From: Bolinopsis microptera
Taxonomy: Eukaryota > Ctenophora > Tentaculata > Lobata > Bolinopsidae
Direction: 5' to 3'
NCBI RefSeq assembly: GCF_026151205.1
Contig: NC_087074.1
Coordinates: 8,845,726-8,909,725, forward strand
DNA length: 64,000 nt
Shown: one piece after another, positions 21,943 to 33,604 of the stretch
Layout: every line of letters begins with the position of its first letter
How positions within the stretch are numbered: position 1 is the stretch's first letter
The notes under the pieces: model-generated
The model's input: only the letters and a program-made list of their open reading frames with translations
The model's database searches: none
What the model was told of the DNA's origin: nothing
Position numbers and translations under genes: made by a program

Positions 21943-22440
21943 ATGACAGGTGTTACCGTGATTATTGCCGTCCCTACGCTTCTACGGCTTAGGTAAGTTG
22001 AACAATGTCAATGGACACATTGAGTGTTACGACGATAAATTGCATGGGCTAATATATAAAGTGTTATATACTTACATAAATCTCAAACTAGATTTCGTGT
22101 ACTATTCCCAAAAAATGAAAGTTTGATATATATATTAACTGAGAAGGCCCTCCAAGCAGTGTAATAATCTCAAATATCATGAGTTTAAATTTGCAAATTA
22201 TCTTTCGTTTCGATTTTTACAGCTCTCCATAGGGCCTGTCATGATATCATGGATCGCTTAGGTTCCACCAGCTCAGGATCTGGTAGTCCTCATAATTTTG
22301 CGGCCTCTATGTATCTCGCACAACTCCGTAAGACCCTTAAGTGAGTTTGGCATGTGAAAATTTGCAGCCTTCCAGACATTGATTGGGTTAACGAGGTGTC
22401 GTACGTCACCTCAAGATCGGGTGACAGGGGGCTGATTATT
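21943..22440 (+). pseudogene. Exon-like segments shared as an inverted copy with 25230-25435
   Basis: A short ATG exon (21943-21992, MTGVTVIIAVPTLLRL, donor AG|GTAAGT) is followed by a segment at 22223-22325 reading HDIMDRLGSTSSGSGSPHNF, then AASMYLAQLRKTLK before a GTGAGT, and by PDIDWVNEVSYVTSRSGDRG after a TTTGCAG. Bases from about 22235 to 22435 recur inverted at 25230-25435 with about 90% similarity, including the splice-like sites. Phases do not join cleanly. I do not recognise the protein; these look like duplicated, broken exons of one host gene. Confidence 0.4.
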
Positions 22441-22455
22441 TAGGCCAAATTCGCG

Positions 22456-24329
22456 TATACATTATTAAACTGATTAAAGTGGCTTTTCAAGCATGCTTTA
22501 GCTACGCCAATATTAATGGGTTTTTAAGCTCGCCTATTTATATTCTAAGAGGTCTTCACCAGGGTAGTCCACTGTCTCCTATTCTCTTTCTTATTGTGGC
22601 CCAAACTTTCTCGAATAAAATTCAGATTAATCCTAATATCAAGGGTCTTAACATATCAGGTGTGGAAATCTTACAGAGTCTCTTTGCAGACGACACCGAT
22701 CTGTTTCTAAAATCTTCAATTGAAAGTGTAGAGGCGGTTATGACAGAACTCAGAACTTTTGCTCAGTGCTCGGGGTGTAAAGCTAACATCGACAAAACTA
22801 GATGTATTCCTTTAGGTCGAGCTCGTCTTAATACAACTCTACTAGAATCCCTTCAAAGTTTATACGGCTATGATTTTATAACAAACAACTTCACCGCTTT
22901 GGGTATAGTTTATATGAACGATGGCTCACTGATGGATATTGTCAACAGTAATTATAATGATAAATTGATTAAGGTTCAGTCTTGGATAAACCGATGGAGC
23001 AAGAGGGATTTGACGCTTATGGGTAAATGCACAGTCATTAAAACCCTTCTCTTTTCCCAATTAACATACCTTGTTTCTCCTCTCCCTCGACCGGATGCTT
23101 CCTTTATCAGAATCTTTGACACGGCTATTTTCCATTTTCTTTGGGGTTGCAAACGCGATAAAGTAAAACGTGAGATTATTACCCGAAATAAGGAACATGG
23201 AGGCCTGGGACTTTTTTATTTATCTGATTTTATTATAGGTCTTAAAACCAGCCTCATATCCAAGCTACTAAATAATTCCTTTCACCACACTTGGAAAGAT
23301 ATTATGATTATGCAGCTGAAATTTCCTGACCATATCACCATCTCCGTAGAAAACGGTCTCGCTAAAACCAACTGCCATTTTACTCAAGACGTCCTTAATT
23401 GTTACACTGAGTGGAAGATAAGTTCGGTAAATGCAGCCTTGGGCTCTATTGATCACTGCGTGTGGTACAACCAAGCAATAACCGACATCGGGGCCAAACT
23501 TTGGAACAATCATCTGATTGATAAGGGAATATTTTACATCTCAGATTTTCTTTCTATAGACCAAAGTACAATCCTTAACTACGATATGTTCATTAACAAG
23601 TGGGAGTTGTCTCCAAATACTATTTCCAAAACTGAGTACTGTAACATTATCATGGGGATACGGAGATATAACTGCCCCACTATTAACTCAAGGAATATTG
23701 AGTTTGTTGACTCAAATATAAAACTTAAATTTTTACATTCTGTAACTGGACAGGTGAAGGGAAGTAAAATTCGGGATAAAATGTACGACTCTATCTGCCC
23801 AAACGAGCTGTCCCCATTACGTCAATGGGTTATTGACCTAAATAATCAACCAATAGATTGGGCGGTCGTTCTTAGCAACCTATTTTTCTTAGTATCTAAA
23901 AGTTTTAAGTTGATTCAATTTCAGTACAAGCTTTTAATGAGGATCACGACGTGTAGATACATGAGACACAAAATGAAAATTGTTACAGATACTCCCATGT
24001 GTAGCCTGTGTAACACATACTTAGAAACAATCCCTCATATCTATCTCCATTGTATCCACACAAATAGCTTCATCACAATACTTGAAGACTTTATAAAAAG
24101 GAAAATCGATAGAAATTACAAAGACCCCAATAAAATTAATTTTATAGTTTGTAATCACACTTCACAAATTATAAATTATTTTAATATTGTTGCCAAATGG
24201 TACATTAGCAAAAGATTTCAGGCAGGGGACATGCCAATCTGGCAGGGATATATCAAACTTCTTAAACTTTCACTTACTGGTGACAAAATAGGCCACAAAA
24301 GTTCTATTGTGTCGATCTTGGCCGATTAG
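22456..24329 (+). CDS. LINE ORF2: reverse transcriptase (partial) and C-terminal region
   Basis: An open frame of over 615 residues begins within the RT palm: GLHQGSPLSPILFLIV, then the catalytic box FADDTDLFL, then the thumb-like NRWSKRDLTLMGKCTVIKTL typical of the L1/Tx1 group. A CCHC-like motif follows near the C-terminus (CSLCNTYLETIPHIYLHC). The endonuclease and RT fingers are missing by 5' truncation. The retained frame has no stop, so the copy is young, but it cannot be autonomous. Confidence 0.9.
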
Positions 24330-24766
24330 GGCAAATTGTCCACCCCATTTATATTGCTGTCTTTGTTATTTATTATCAATGGTTATTGTTACTATCCTAC
24401 AGTACTACTAACTGTTTTTTTGTAGTACATGCCCTGCTTCCTTCCATTCCTAAACTACCTTACAAGCTCTTCCTCTTTTACACCCTTTTCAATCACTTCA
24501 TTTCACTCATTCACTTCATATCTTATTACCACAGTATCTGCCAAAACCAACATGGCCTATGTGGAAGGGGGCCTTGACGTTGTTGACAACTTGGCCCTGC
24601 ATCCCAAGCTGACGGTCGGCCTCCACTCTCTAAAAACATACCTTCAGTGAAGGCAGATGGTCAGCAAATAGCGATGCTAGGGCTTGGTGTGAACAAATCT
24701 TGACCTACTTTCACACCTTAGGGACGACCCCGGGGAGGGCCCCATTGGTTTTAGTAGGTTGCATTT

Positions 24767-24818
<52 letters not shown>
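22456..24818 (+). mobile_element. 5'-truncated L1/Tx1-like LINE with poly(A) and target duplication
   Basis: The insertion is bounded by AAATTCGCG (22447-22455) on the left and, after a 48-base poly(A) at 24771-24818, by TTCGCG on the right, the A bases merging with the tail. It carries the 3' part of a reverse transcriptase ORF and a 440-base 3' untranslated region. It landed beside one arm of the inverted exon-like repeat (22235-22435 / 25230-25435). Confidence 0.92.
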
Positions 24819-24820
<2 letters not shown>

Positions 24821-24824
24821 CGCG

Positions 24825-25229
24825 GCGCCGCGACAAGTCAAACTAGGCAAAATCGCGGTGAATTTGCGGCGAAAGATGATGTATTTGCAGAGCTAATTTA
24901 GATGTCATAAATTCGTTGACTAGCTTGTTAGTATAGATAGATTAGGGAGCGACAGGCTCGTTAGGCAAAACAATAGCATCTAACTTAATCAAAATAAGTT
25001 TATTACAATGTCGATATTTTGGTAAATTTCTAGCTTTCTGTCAGAAAATAAATTTACGGTTTCTATAACAGGGGGTAATTACTATTAGATATAAACTACA
25101 GTACAGCTGTACTTACACCCACATTCACAAGCATGCAAGCTCACCTGGTCCAATTAGCTCTGGTGACGTCACAGTCACTTGACCTCAGGCTCACAATCAC
25201 GTGACCTCAGATCCAATCAATTGGGTTCT
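24825..25229. other. No gene recognised
   Basis: AT-rich sequence between the LINE poly(A) and the inverted exon-like copy. The only structure seen is short repeats of the type CAATCACGTGACCTCAG near 25160-25215. Confidence 0.5.
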
Positions 25230-25435
25230 GGCCTGGTCAGCCCCCTGTCACCCGATCTTGAGTTGACGTACGACACCTCGTTAACCCAATCAAAGTATGG
25301 AAGGCTGCAAACTTTCACATGCCAAACTCACAAGGGTCTTACGGAGTCGTGCGAGATAACGATACATAGAGGCCGCAGAATTATGAGGACTACCAGAACC
25401 TAAGCGATCCATGATATCATGACAGGCCTTAAGCT
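25230..25435 (-). pseudogene. Inverted copy of the exon-like segment at 22235-22435
   Basis: On the minus strand it reads CHDIMDRLGSGSPHNSAASM, then LARLRKTL before a GTGAGT, matching the other arm with small changes. One arm keeps TSSGSGS where this one keeps GS. About 2.8 kb, including the L1-like insertion, separates the arms. Confidence 0.5.
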
Positions 25436-26135
25436 CTCCAATCGGGAACCGGACACGAGGGCGGAGAACACATGGACGGTAGACACAATAGCGGTGGGCA
25501 CGAGGGCGTATGACACAAGGGCGGTGACTTGACATGGACAAACGGGTTTTTTGATGTTCTCAACAGTCTGGCTGAGGTAAAGCTTAGCTCGAAGAATTGG
25601 ATCTACTCACGTGTAAATTTGAAACAAAACATAGTGACGTGACAAATAATCACCCAGATTTAAACGAGCCAAAAATTGAGAGATTTTCCTTAAATATCTC
25701 AGCCAACTCAGCAGCAGATTTTGGCCGGGGGTTTGGTAACGACAACGTGCCTAGACCAATCAAACACGGCCTAGATGTTCATGTGACAAACTTGGCCTTC
25801 AAAATATCGCAGTCGCTGACGCTTATACGGTTACCCGGGTTTAGATCAGGGGTAGTACGTACCAAAACGGGTATTTACTTTGGGTAGACGAATTTCACTG
25901 AGGGGTGTTACTGTTCACTCAATTTCAAACCATCAATCCTCTCAGTTTAAACCACCATCATTTAGGACGGTTTTTGTTCCGCCTTCGTGTCCATACTAAA
26001 ATGAATCATGTGATTCGCCCTCGTTTTAGGAAAGTAACGCCCTTGTGTCCCTCGTGTCCTCCGCTCTTGCGTCGCGTCTACCGCCCTTGTTTCCTATGCC
26101 CTAGTGTCTTATACCTCTCCAATCGGACTCTTTTT
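25434..26135. repeat. Dispersed repeat region with CTCTCCAATCGG flanks
   Basis: CTCTCCAATCGG occurs at both edges (about 25436 and 26122) in the same orientation. Next to the left one are GAGGGCGG / ACACGAGGGCG motifs and next to the right one the inverse (CCCTTGTGTCC, CCGCCCTTG), so the outer parts are inverted relative to one another. The middle (25590-25890) is a diverged relative of 42420-42680. Probably an old non-autonomous transposon; no coding sequence. Confidence 0.5.
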
Positions 26136-26189
26136 ATAATTAGGATGAGATACCAACAAATGAGCAAGGCATCATATCTGGAATCATGA

Positions 26190-27280
26190 TGAATCTGCTA
26201 CGATAGAGACAGAGCAAAGTCCAGTCAAGGTTTGGTTTACACCTGATCATAAACTCGGACTTTTACCGATTGTTGAAATTCGACATCTAGCGTCATTAAG
26301 TCCTGCATTCGCAATTTACCGGTCATTTTATTTTTGTAAGAAAGGTCAGCTGCTACCCTTGATTATTGTTCACTCAAACATACTCGTTATTGGGTGTAGA
26401 GCACATTTTTAAGAGTTCGGGGCACAGGTGTTATAGGCGTGTACATCAGAGCAGGAGGGGAAGGTATTCAACAACTAATAAAAAGATAAAACAGTGCACA
26501 CACGCTAGAAAATGAGTGCTGTAGCGTATGGCGGCTGGTAGTGGTACCTGATTTTACTTCTACTTCAGGTCTGATACTGGTAGTTGGTATTGAACTTTAT
26601 TTACACCGCAGTATAGAAGCTTAAACTTCCGTTGTCCTAGACATACTCATAGGCCGTATATACACAAAACACAGGCTGTACTACTACTACTACAAGAAAC
26701 TATTTAGCTCTCCAACTATGATTGTTCTACTTTATGTATTAGCTCGGACTGCCATCTATAATTTTTATCATATGATCATGATTATGCCCACACCGGCACT
26801 GCGCTATTTTCTCTTAGTCAACTCTTAGTCAACATTGGATTCCGATCTGTTATCGAAATTGTCAACATCACATTAACATGACCTCAAAAGCTGAATTTCC
26901 AGTCTGTTGTATTTTCTTCTTCCAATTCTTTACATATATTTCGTTTGTGTCAATTACTCGATAGGTATAGCTCTTACAAAATATGAACGGATTAAACAGT
27001 CTTACACTCTCCAAAGTTTTTACCGACAACCCAACTAAAAGCTGAGTACCCCAGGCCCAATTTTTTACAGAGGCATAATTTATGTGCGACACTTTTTCCG
27101 AACATCCTGCACAATTTTTCGCAATTTAAGATTTTAAAAACCAATGACCCACCATATCAATATGTTTGGGGGATTTTGAGACTAGTTTGGAAATCTTATT
27201 ACTGCGTGACCTTATTTACCGTTATTGCATCTACCTATTGATTATTCGACTGCTTTTTTACGGTATAGGTTATAGTTGTG
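26190..27280. other. No gene recognised
   Basis: About 1.1 kb of AT-rich sequence with no convincing ORF, splice-bounded exon or repeat. Confidence 0.5.
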
Positions 27281-27284
27281 TTGA

Positions 27285-28094
27285 CTACCTTATCGGACCT
27301 TATTTGGACGGATGCATTACTTGAACGCTGGAGGCCCTAGCGTTCATCTTAATGTCCGTTCAAATAAAGTCCGTTCAATCAATGTCCGTCCAAGTTAAAG
27401 TCCGTTCAATTTTTTTCAAACATTTTTTCATTTCGAACTTTTTGTCCAGAATATGACAACTTTTCAAGTTCAGTCAATTTCAATAGCTATCATTAGACTA
27501 AACTATATTGTTGAATTAATAAAAACAAGGTATTATAAAATTTTAACAATCTGAATTGTAAATATCACATTATCTTGAAGTTGATCTTCGGCTTCTTCTA
27601 CCTCCACATTTTCTCTTACAACTGGTTGTCTGTCCAACTCGTAGTCGTACCACGCGGGCAATGAACGATCCCAATTGATCTACTAGAGAGATACTAGAAT
27701 GCCTAAAGTACAGCTTAAGCTTTATCTCTAGCCCCCCACTTGGTATAGGCGTCCTTCGGTGGCTTATGTCAGCTTCGATACCTTCTACCATACCACCCAT
27801 CTCGATAAAGTAGAAGACAAACCGGAATATCTCCCTAGGTATGTGACCGAAAGTATCTAATCTAGTCCTGTAGGTACCTTCGTACCTTCGTACCTTATCT
27901 GCACAGCGCAGATAAGCTTACTGTATGAAAAATGGATTTAAAAATCATTTGCTAAAATTTTTAAAAATTCAAAAAAAGATGAAAAAAATTCGGATTTTTG
28001 ATGGTTTTGATTGCCTTCTAGCGTTCATATTAATGTCCGTTCATAATTATGTCCGTTCAAGTAGTGTCCGTCCAAATAAGGTCCGATAAGGTAG
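27285..28094. mobile_element. MITE with CTACCTTATCGG ends
   Basis: The left end CTACCTTATCGGACCTTATT is matched by its inverse AATAAGGTCCGATAAGGTAG on the right. TTGA flanks both sides (27281-27284, 28095-28098), a possible 4-base target duplication. Subterminal GTCCGTTCAA motifs are repeated four or more times near each end. Inside, on the minus strand, is a short reading frame with RRTPIPSGGLEIKLKLYFR, related to RRSPIPSGGQEIKLRLTFR inside the element at 59326-60623. Confidence 0.8.
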
Positions 28095-28476
28095 TTGAAG
28101 TAAGATGTCGGTGTTCAACTTCAAAGGAAAAGGTTGCTCCTTTAATACAATTCTTGATTGAGACCACACAATTTAAAAAGTTTGCGCTTAAATGTTGCAT
28201 CTGCTATGAAATGTTTGTCAGTCCAGCAACCCAGACACTAACGGCACCTTCTGGAACCCATCCACCATCGCCAGCTCCAAAGCTACCGTCAATAGGATTA
28301 GAACAGAAGACTTACTAATCGTACTCAATTAACTCTTAAGGCGTACTCAAAACGTGAAAAAACAAAAATAATTTGAGTTATACTTAACTGTAAGTGTAAA
28401 TGATAATATGGTTTATTAAGTATACTTATAGCTGTGGTCAGTTAACTACCGCCCTCATCAGATAAATATTTCACGT

Positions 28477-28550
28477 GTGGCAGCGCAATTGTTTCTTATT
28501 CTACTTTTACTTTTAGCTCTCCTTCAAAGTTTTATCGGTGTTTCGGAAAC
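28477..28550 (+). CDS. Hydrophobic leader-like segment cut by hAT copy 2
   Basis: The frame reads AAQLFLILLLLLALLQSFIG, like a signal peptide, and is cut by hAT copy 2 at its target site TCGGAAAC. After the element the frame resumes VATFPHRIMTN. There is no ATG in frame; an acceptor could lie just upstream (CATCAG at about 28460). Function unknown; it may be a broken secreted-protein exon. Confidence 0.3.
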
Positions 28551-29550
28551 CATAGATGATACGTACGAACTCTACGAACTCCTCAGTGACAACGAACTCT
28601 ACGAACTCATCAACCCAAAATTACGAACTCTTGAGGAGTTCGTTTTGTACAACTTACGTAAAATGAAATTAAACAGAAATTGTATTTACAATTCAGCCAA
28701 TTCAACACATAAAATACGATTGTAAAACAACTAAACATATTGGTACTCGAAACTTCTACCACGCGTCGCGTGTACACTGTACATTTCACAGTACAAGGAC
28801 TGGTCGATCGACTGGAACATTCTGGCGCCAATAGTTTGCGCGCGCACGTTCCCTGGACACGTTGCAGAAAACTTCAACTTGTACTTCTGGCGTTGCGTTT
28901 CGTTTTCTTCTGCTGTAAACAGCTGTGATCACACCGAATGTACATTGTACATTCAGTGTTCATGTATTGTGTATGATGTATACATTTTATTTTGCCATGT
29001 ACAGCAGACTGAACTATTTGAAATTGAAGTGCACTGTGTATAGACTTATAGGTATAGTTGATGATTCAAATGTCATTGTAGGTACAACTTTCAGCAGTAA
29101 AGTAGACAGTGAGACATTTGAGTATATATTCAATAAAAAGAGGAATAGATTGTCGACTGATAGAGTTGAAAAGCTGGTTTACGTTCATGGAAATCTACGT
29201 TATTGTAAGTCCAAACAGGAAGTTCGCTGTTCCCATAAACATGCTTCAACAAGTCTGTTGAAGTATATTTCCGATGTTATGTCTGCTGAAAGTTAGTAAA
29301 ATTTAACATTCTGTATTGCTCGTTATTTATTTATTTATACAAAAATATTATAGTTTTATTCTTTATTTTTACCCCAATAAATATCTGAGATCATGCGAGA
29401 AATCCTGAGCTGATTACTTTAAAAAAAAACATTTTCCATGTTTTTTTTTTGAAAAATTGACTAACGAACTCCAACGAACTCTAACGAACTCCAAATTTTG
29501 AACGAACTCCACGAACTCTACGCCAAAAATCAACGAACTCCGCATCTATG
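28551..29550 (+). mobile_element. hAT non-autonomous element, copy 2
   Basis: The 1000-bp element is nearly identical to copy 1 (17011-18011) but in opposite orientation. Termini are CATAGATG / CATCTATG and the 8-base duplication is TCGGAAAC (28543-28550, 29551-29558). It has subterminal ACGAACTC repeats and carries the hAT C-terminal ORF at 28925-29296. Confidence 0.93.
28925..29296 (+). CDS. hAT transposase C-terminal fragment (copy 2)
   Basis: Same 123-residue frame as at 17266-17637, including KKRNRLSTDRVEKLVYVHGN, with no amino-acid difference seen. The match between copies implies recent movement, driven by a transposase encoded elsewhere. Confidence 0.8.
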   Translation: MITPNVHCTFSVHVLCMMYTFYFAMYSRLNYLKLKCTVYRLIGIVDDSNVIVGTTFSSKVDSETFEYIFNKKRNRLSTDRVEKLVYVHGNLRYCKSKQEVRCSHKHASTSLLKYISDVMSAES

Positions 29551-29558
29551 TCGGAAAC

Positions 29559-31134
29559 AGTCGCGACTTTCCCTCATCGCATCATGACCAATGTACGTAC
29601 AATACAACAAGTGCTAAATTATATGATAGGGCTACTATTACATAGTTTTTATAAACATACAACCACTATAATTATGCACCAACTAATTATATCCATTCCA
29701 TTGGTCTTGGTGTGATGAGGGAAGTTTACAAAAGTTTGAGCTTGAAGAATAAACAATTGCATTGGGTATATTTTCAAATTAAGCCCTCAGTGCAAATTGA
29801 TCAAAATCGGAAAGAAAGAATTCTGTGCCAACTCTTCGCGCTTATTAAATTTTACAGTTTTGGCTGAATTTTTGACCAGTGACCAATCAGTGAGGAGTGA
29901 GGTTGGGGTGAGTGACTCAAGTCACCATCGAGATACTGGAACCAGTATATCCGTAGAAAACTTTGATGCAATACAAATTTTGAATATGTCCTATAACCGG
30001 TAGGACATTTTCAAATTTCAGCTTTCCGCGACCCAAATTTCGCTGTTTGAGCTCAATCGTGCATTCTTTCATCCACAATTATGAATTAACTAGTCTATAA
30101 TATAGACTATATAACGTCACATCTGGCTTCTCCTGGCTTCTGGTCAACATGGCAAATATGTAATGTTTTGCCACGAGTTTAGAATTAAAAATTGCAAGCC
30201 AGACGTCTGGGAAATTATCTTCAAACTTAATCATAAACAATAAACATCATTGCACAGCTGTTACGATCGCCTGGACAATAGCTTATGAATGTTTTGGTGT
30301 GCATAATCTCTCGTAGCCACCATATTTCGGTATTTGTATTGTTCAAGATATTGGCACACGTTGACTTTTCTTTTAATAGCGTTCCCAAAGTCTGGATGGC
30401 GGCGAGTATTGTTCGTTGAACAATAAAAATGCAATGCACATTATAGTCTCATTATAATCTCATTATAGTCTCATTATAGTCTCATGCATTATATTTATAG
30501 TTTCAGACAAGGTTGACAAGGGTTTACAAATTTAAAGATTCTAAATTTTTAAACCTAGTAATTAGTATAAGTCTGGCAGCTTCAAGGATATCGAAAGTTG
30601 CCCATGCCCAGTGTGCGACTTTGATACTCTTATTCCTGTATAAGTTTGCTTATAACTCTCCTTCAACGAACCATGCAGGGCTCAACTTAATAACATCATA
30701 ATAATTATCATTAAAATCACATTTTCGTTGGCTTAAACTCATTTGCATTCTGCAGCTGCAGGTTCGTTGCAGGTTCGTTGTTAATTTTAGGCTCCAATTC
30801 TCACTTTTCATGTTTTCAGGGTTCGGAGTCAATCGGCTATAGTTTAAATTTTGTTGCTATCTTTTTGTTGTTTTAATCAAAACAACATCTTTTTATTGAA
30901 GAACACGTACGGCGTATGTGAGTATTTTTATGTCTTCATGCCTCAGTTTTGGATTTGTCATTTAATCAACTCAGTATGTACAGGGTGGGCCAAAAGTCAA
31001 TACCCATACGTTGGCCTTAATAGCTCAGACACTGAGTGCCCTATTTATAAGTTATAACAACTTGAAATCTATGATGACATTAATTGATTATATTATATTA
31101 AATAACATTATTTTGCCAAGAAGAAAGAGATCCA
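29559..31134. other. No gene recognised; small repeats
   Basis: AT-rich. A CTCATTATAGT unit is repeated about four times at 30443-30485. A lone mariner-type end, CAGGGTGGGCCAAAAGT, is at about 30980-30996 with no partner found. The remainder up to the 7TM gene shows no convincing exon. Confidence 0.5.
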
Positions 31135-32103
31135 ATGACGAATGTCACAGAATGGGAGGAACTAAAATGGGCTTGGAGCAATAAATCATCAAATTTAAGA
31201 ACCATTGTGGACCACCTCAAACCCTTCACAGTCCCAAGTGCTTTGGTGACCATCGTAGGAACTGTGAGCAATCTTTTGTCTCTCTCTTACTTCGTGACTC
31301 AGAGGAAGTCAGACAACCGACAAAGTGCAACAGAAGCCATCAACAAGCGACTGTTTATTTTGTTGAACTCTTATGATGTTATAGTTTGTGTTTCTCTGAC
31401 GGGCTTGCTGCTAACATTCACTCTTGATGGACCATTAGAATTGTTGATGGCTGCTTTTGTCGCTTTTATGTTTACAGTATTGTCTACATCCTTTATCACA
31501 TGTTCATTGGCAGTGATAAGAGCAATAAGCATCACTTGGCCCAGACATCAGCTGCATTCTAAAGTTATATTTTTAGCGCTAACACTTTACAGCATGGTCG
31601 CAATGACTCTGGTCTTACTTCCAGTAGATGTAAGTTACATTATTGAATTCTTGATCTTGATCTCAATATTCCTGGTTGTCCTATTGTCAAACGGTCTGTG
31701 CATTGCAAAACTAGTAAATTCTCATATAGTCTCGTGGAAAAAGGATGCAACAATCACCATCGGAGTCCTATCAGTCCTTTACTGCACGCTCAACATAGGC
31801 TTCTTGGTCGACTTCGGTCTTACGCTTTCCGAGTGCGACCTGGAATGGGGTGAATTGTGCCAGAGTAAAAACCCCTATCTTACAGCGACTAACTCTTTTG
31901 TTTTACTGCCCCTGAACTCAGCATGCAACCCGATTGTCTATTTCGTCAGAAACGCAGCCATGAGGACGTATATAAAAGACATGTGGAAGAAAATCACTAG
32001 ACATGGCTGTGGGAATTTGGGAGAAAATAAGAGGGAAACGGTCCGAGACACGGCTATAATATCATTAGATGAAGAGACAAACAAGATCACGGAAAAAGTC
32101 TGA
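31135..32103 (+). CDS. Rhodopsin-like (class A type) 7TM receptor, intronless
   Basis: A 322-residue single-exon frame from ATG 31135 to TGA 32103. The N-terminus is short with glycosylation sites (NVT, NKS). Seven hydrophobic segments follow; TM1 contains GTVSN, TM3 ends in LAVIRAISI where class A receptors have DRY, and TM7 has the NPxxY motif as NPIVYF, followed by a basic cytoplasmic tail. It should couple to G proteins at the cell surface; the ligand cannot be told. It is not related closely to the LDLa receptors in this window. It lies 1.1 kb beyond the 3' end of merlin, pointing toward it. Confidence 0.85.
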   Translation: MTNVTEWEELKWAWSNKSSNLRTIVDHLKPFTVPSALVTIVGTVSNLLSLSYFVTQRKSDNRQSATEAINKRLFILLNSYDVIVCVSLTGLLLTFTLDGPLELLMAAFVAFMFTVLSTSFITCSLAVIRAISITWPRHQLHSKVIFLALTLYSMVAMTLVLLPVDVSYIIEFLILISIFLVVLLSNGLCIAKLVNSHIVSWKKDATITIGVLSVLYCTLNIGFLVDFGLTLSECDLEWGELCQSKNPYLTATNSFVLLPLNSACNPIVYFVRNAAMRTYIKDMWKKITRHGCGNLGENKRETVRDTAIISLDEETNKITEKV

Positions 32104-33166
32104 AACCGAAAATTACATAGATAGGGCAGAATCCAAGAATAGAAAACAACACAGCTCCGAGTAGTACCGTTCCACAGTAGAATATCAACAAAAGATGTTG
32201 CGGTAGACTTACAAAACTTTGATCTCGCCCGTTATTAGCCTCATTAGATGCAATTTGAACTTCATGATCGATAAATCAGCCAATGTTCGGTATATCAATC
32301 CATAGAAGCCTTGCTCAAAATATGAGCACTACCGCAGGATGAAGATTTTTACATATGATTTAAGACGAATCAAGTAAACTAATATTTTTGGGAACAAAGC
32401 ATATTATGAGATGTAACAATTGTTTACAAAACGCATTTCAACAATTTTGGAAAAACATTTAAATTCTTCCGCCTTAGTACAGCTCATGCTATGTATCATA
32501 TTAATTTTCTAATCAAAATTTAAACACGTGCTTTTTACATTAAACTGCCCTATTTACTTTCCCCGAACCACAAGACATGAGCCTTTCACGTCGATAATTA
32601 GCGGAGGTTTAACTTTGTTACCAAATTGATTCTATTCCCAGTTTTACAACGTAATTATAAAATAAGTTTGAATTGATTCAAATAATTAAGAAAATAAAAC
32701 GGTGTCAAATTAGAAAATAGCTTAAAACTTGTGAACAATCCCATTTTATTTTGGAATAACGCCGATTGAAGTTAAAATGGTAATAGTGCGAAAATAATTT
32801 AAATCTATTAAACCCATTTCAAATCTATTAAACCCATTTAAAGCCAACCTGTTTTACTTTTAATAGCATAACTGAAGCTAATTAACTTTAATTAGATGCC
32901 CGATACAAAATTTCCCGAATAAGAAAGCGTCAAGTTTTAATAACGTCACTTCTGTACGCGCGCTTTAGCTGAAAAAAATATTGCTTACAACTTTTAAATG
33001 ATACTTCTTCACGTAACATTTGTTAGTTCAAAAGTTAGTATTAGTGACAAAAAATCAATCTAACGACTTCTAAGATAAGGTAAAAACATAATTTAAGGTT
33101 AAAACGAGATGACAGTACTGTGCTACAATACATTTTTCTTGGTTAAGTTTGAAGTGATTGAAGTCG
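32104..33166. other. Intergenic, 3' ends of two convergent genes
   Basis: AT-rich sequence between the stop of the 7TM gene (plus) and the stop of merlin (minus). It should hold both 3' untranslated regions. No further feature seen. Confidence 0.5.
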
Positions 33167-33604
33167 TCACAGTGAGTGGAAGAACGCGATTCGTGATCTT
33201 GTTTCGCCCGCTGTGATCTGAAATAATTCAGTTGTTATTGTTTATCTTATCTACCACTATTACACAGATAGAAATAGCCAACAACATGTATCACGTGATC
33301 AAAGAGTCACGTGATCAAAGAGTCACGTGGCAAAATCCTTACCCGTCTGAGGGTCTGATATTTGTCTTCGTCAACGTACTCTATCGGTTCTTCTACTGGA
33401 GTACCATCCACTTTTAGAGCCTGGGGACGATGCAGTTTTTATTCAATGATGAAAAAGTTAGTACACGTACTAACTCAAAGAAAGTTAGGCTTAAGAGGGT
33501 CTATTATCAATTCAAAATGATTAGTTTTAAAACTTACATCCAATGTTGATTTGACGCTGTTCAGCTGGGTCTTGAACTCCTCATTCGCCTTCAATTCTTC
33601 TAAC
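33167..33604 (-). CDS. NF2: Merlin exons 14-16: C-terminal tail
   Basis: Three small exons far from the rest: [20 protein letters not shown], then [20 protein letters not shown] with YQTLRR, then [16 protein letters not shown] and the stop. Exon 14 begins with the single base needed to complete the Arg codon left open by exon 13 at 51000, which supports the 17.4-kb intron. A repeated GAGTCACGTGATCAAA lies in the last intron. Confidence 0.9.

Noticed and set aside
30980-30996. Complete mariner element near the 7TM gene
   Set aside because: Only one end (CAGGGTGGGCCAAAAGT) is present; no inverted partner or ORF was found nearby.
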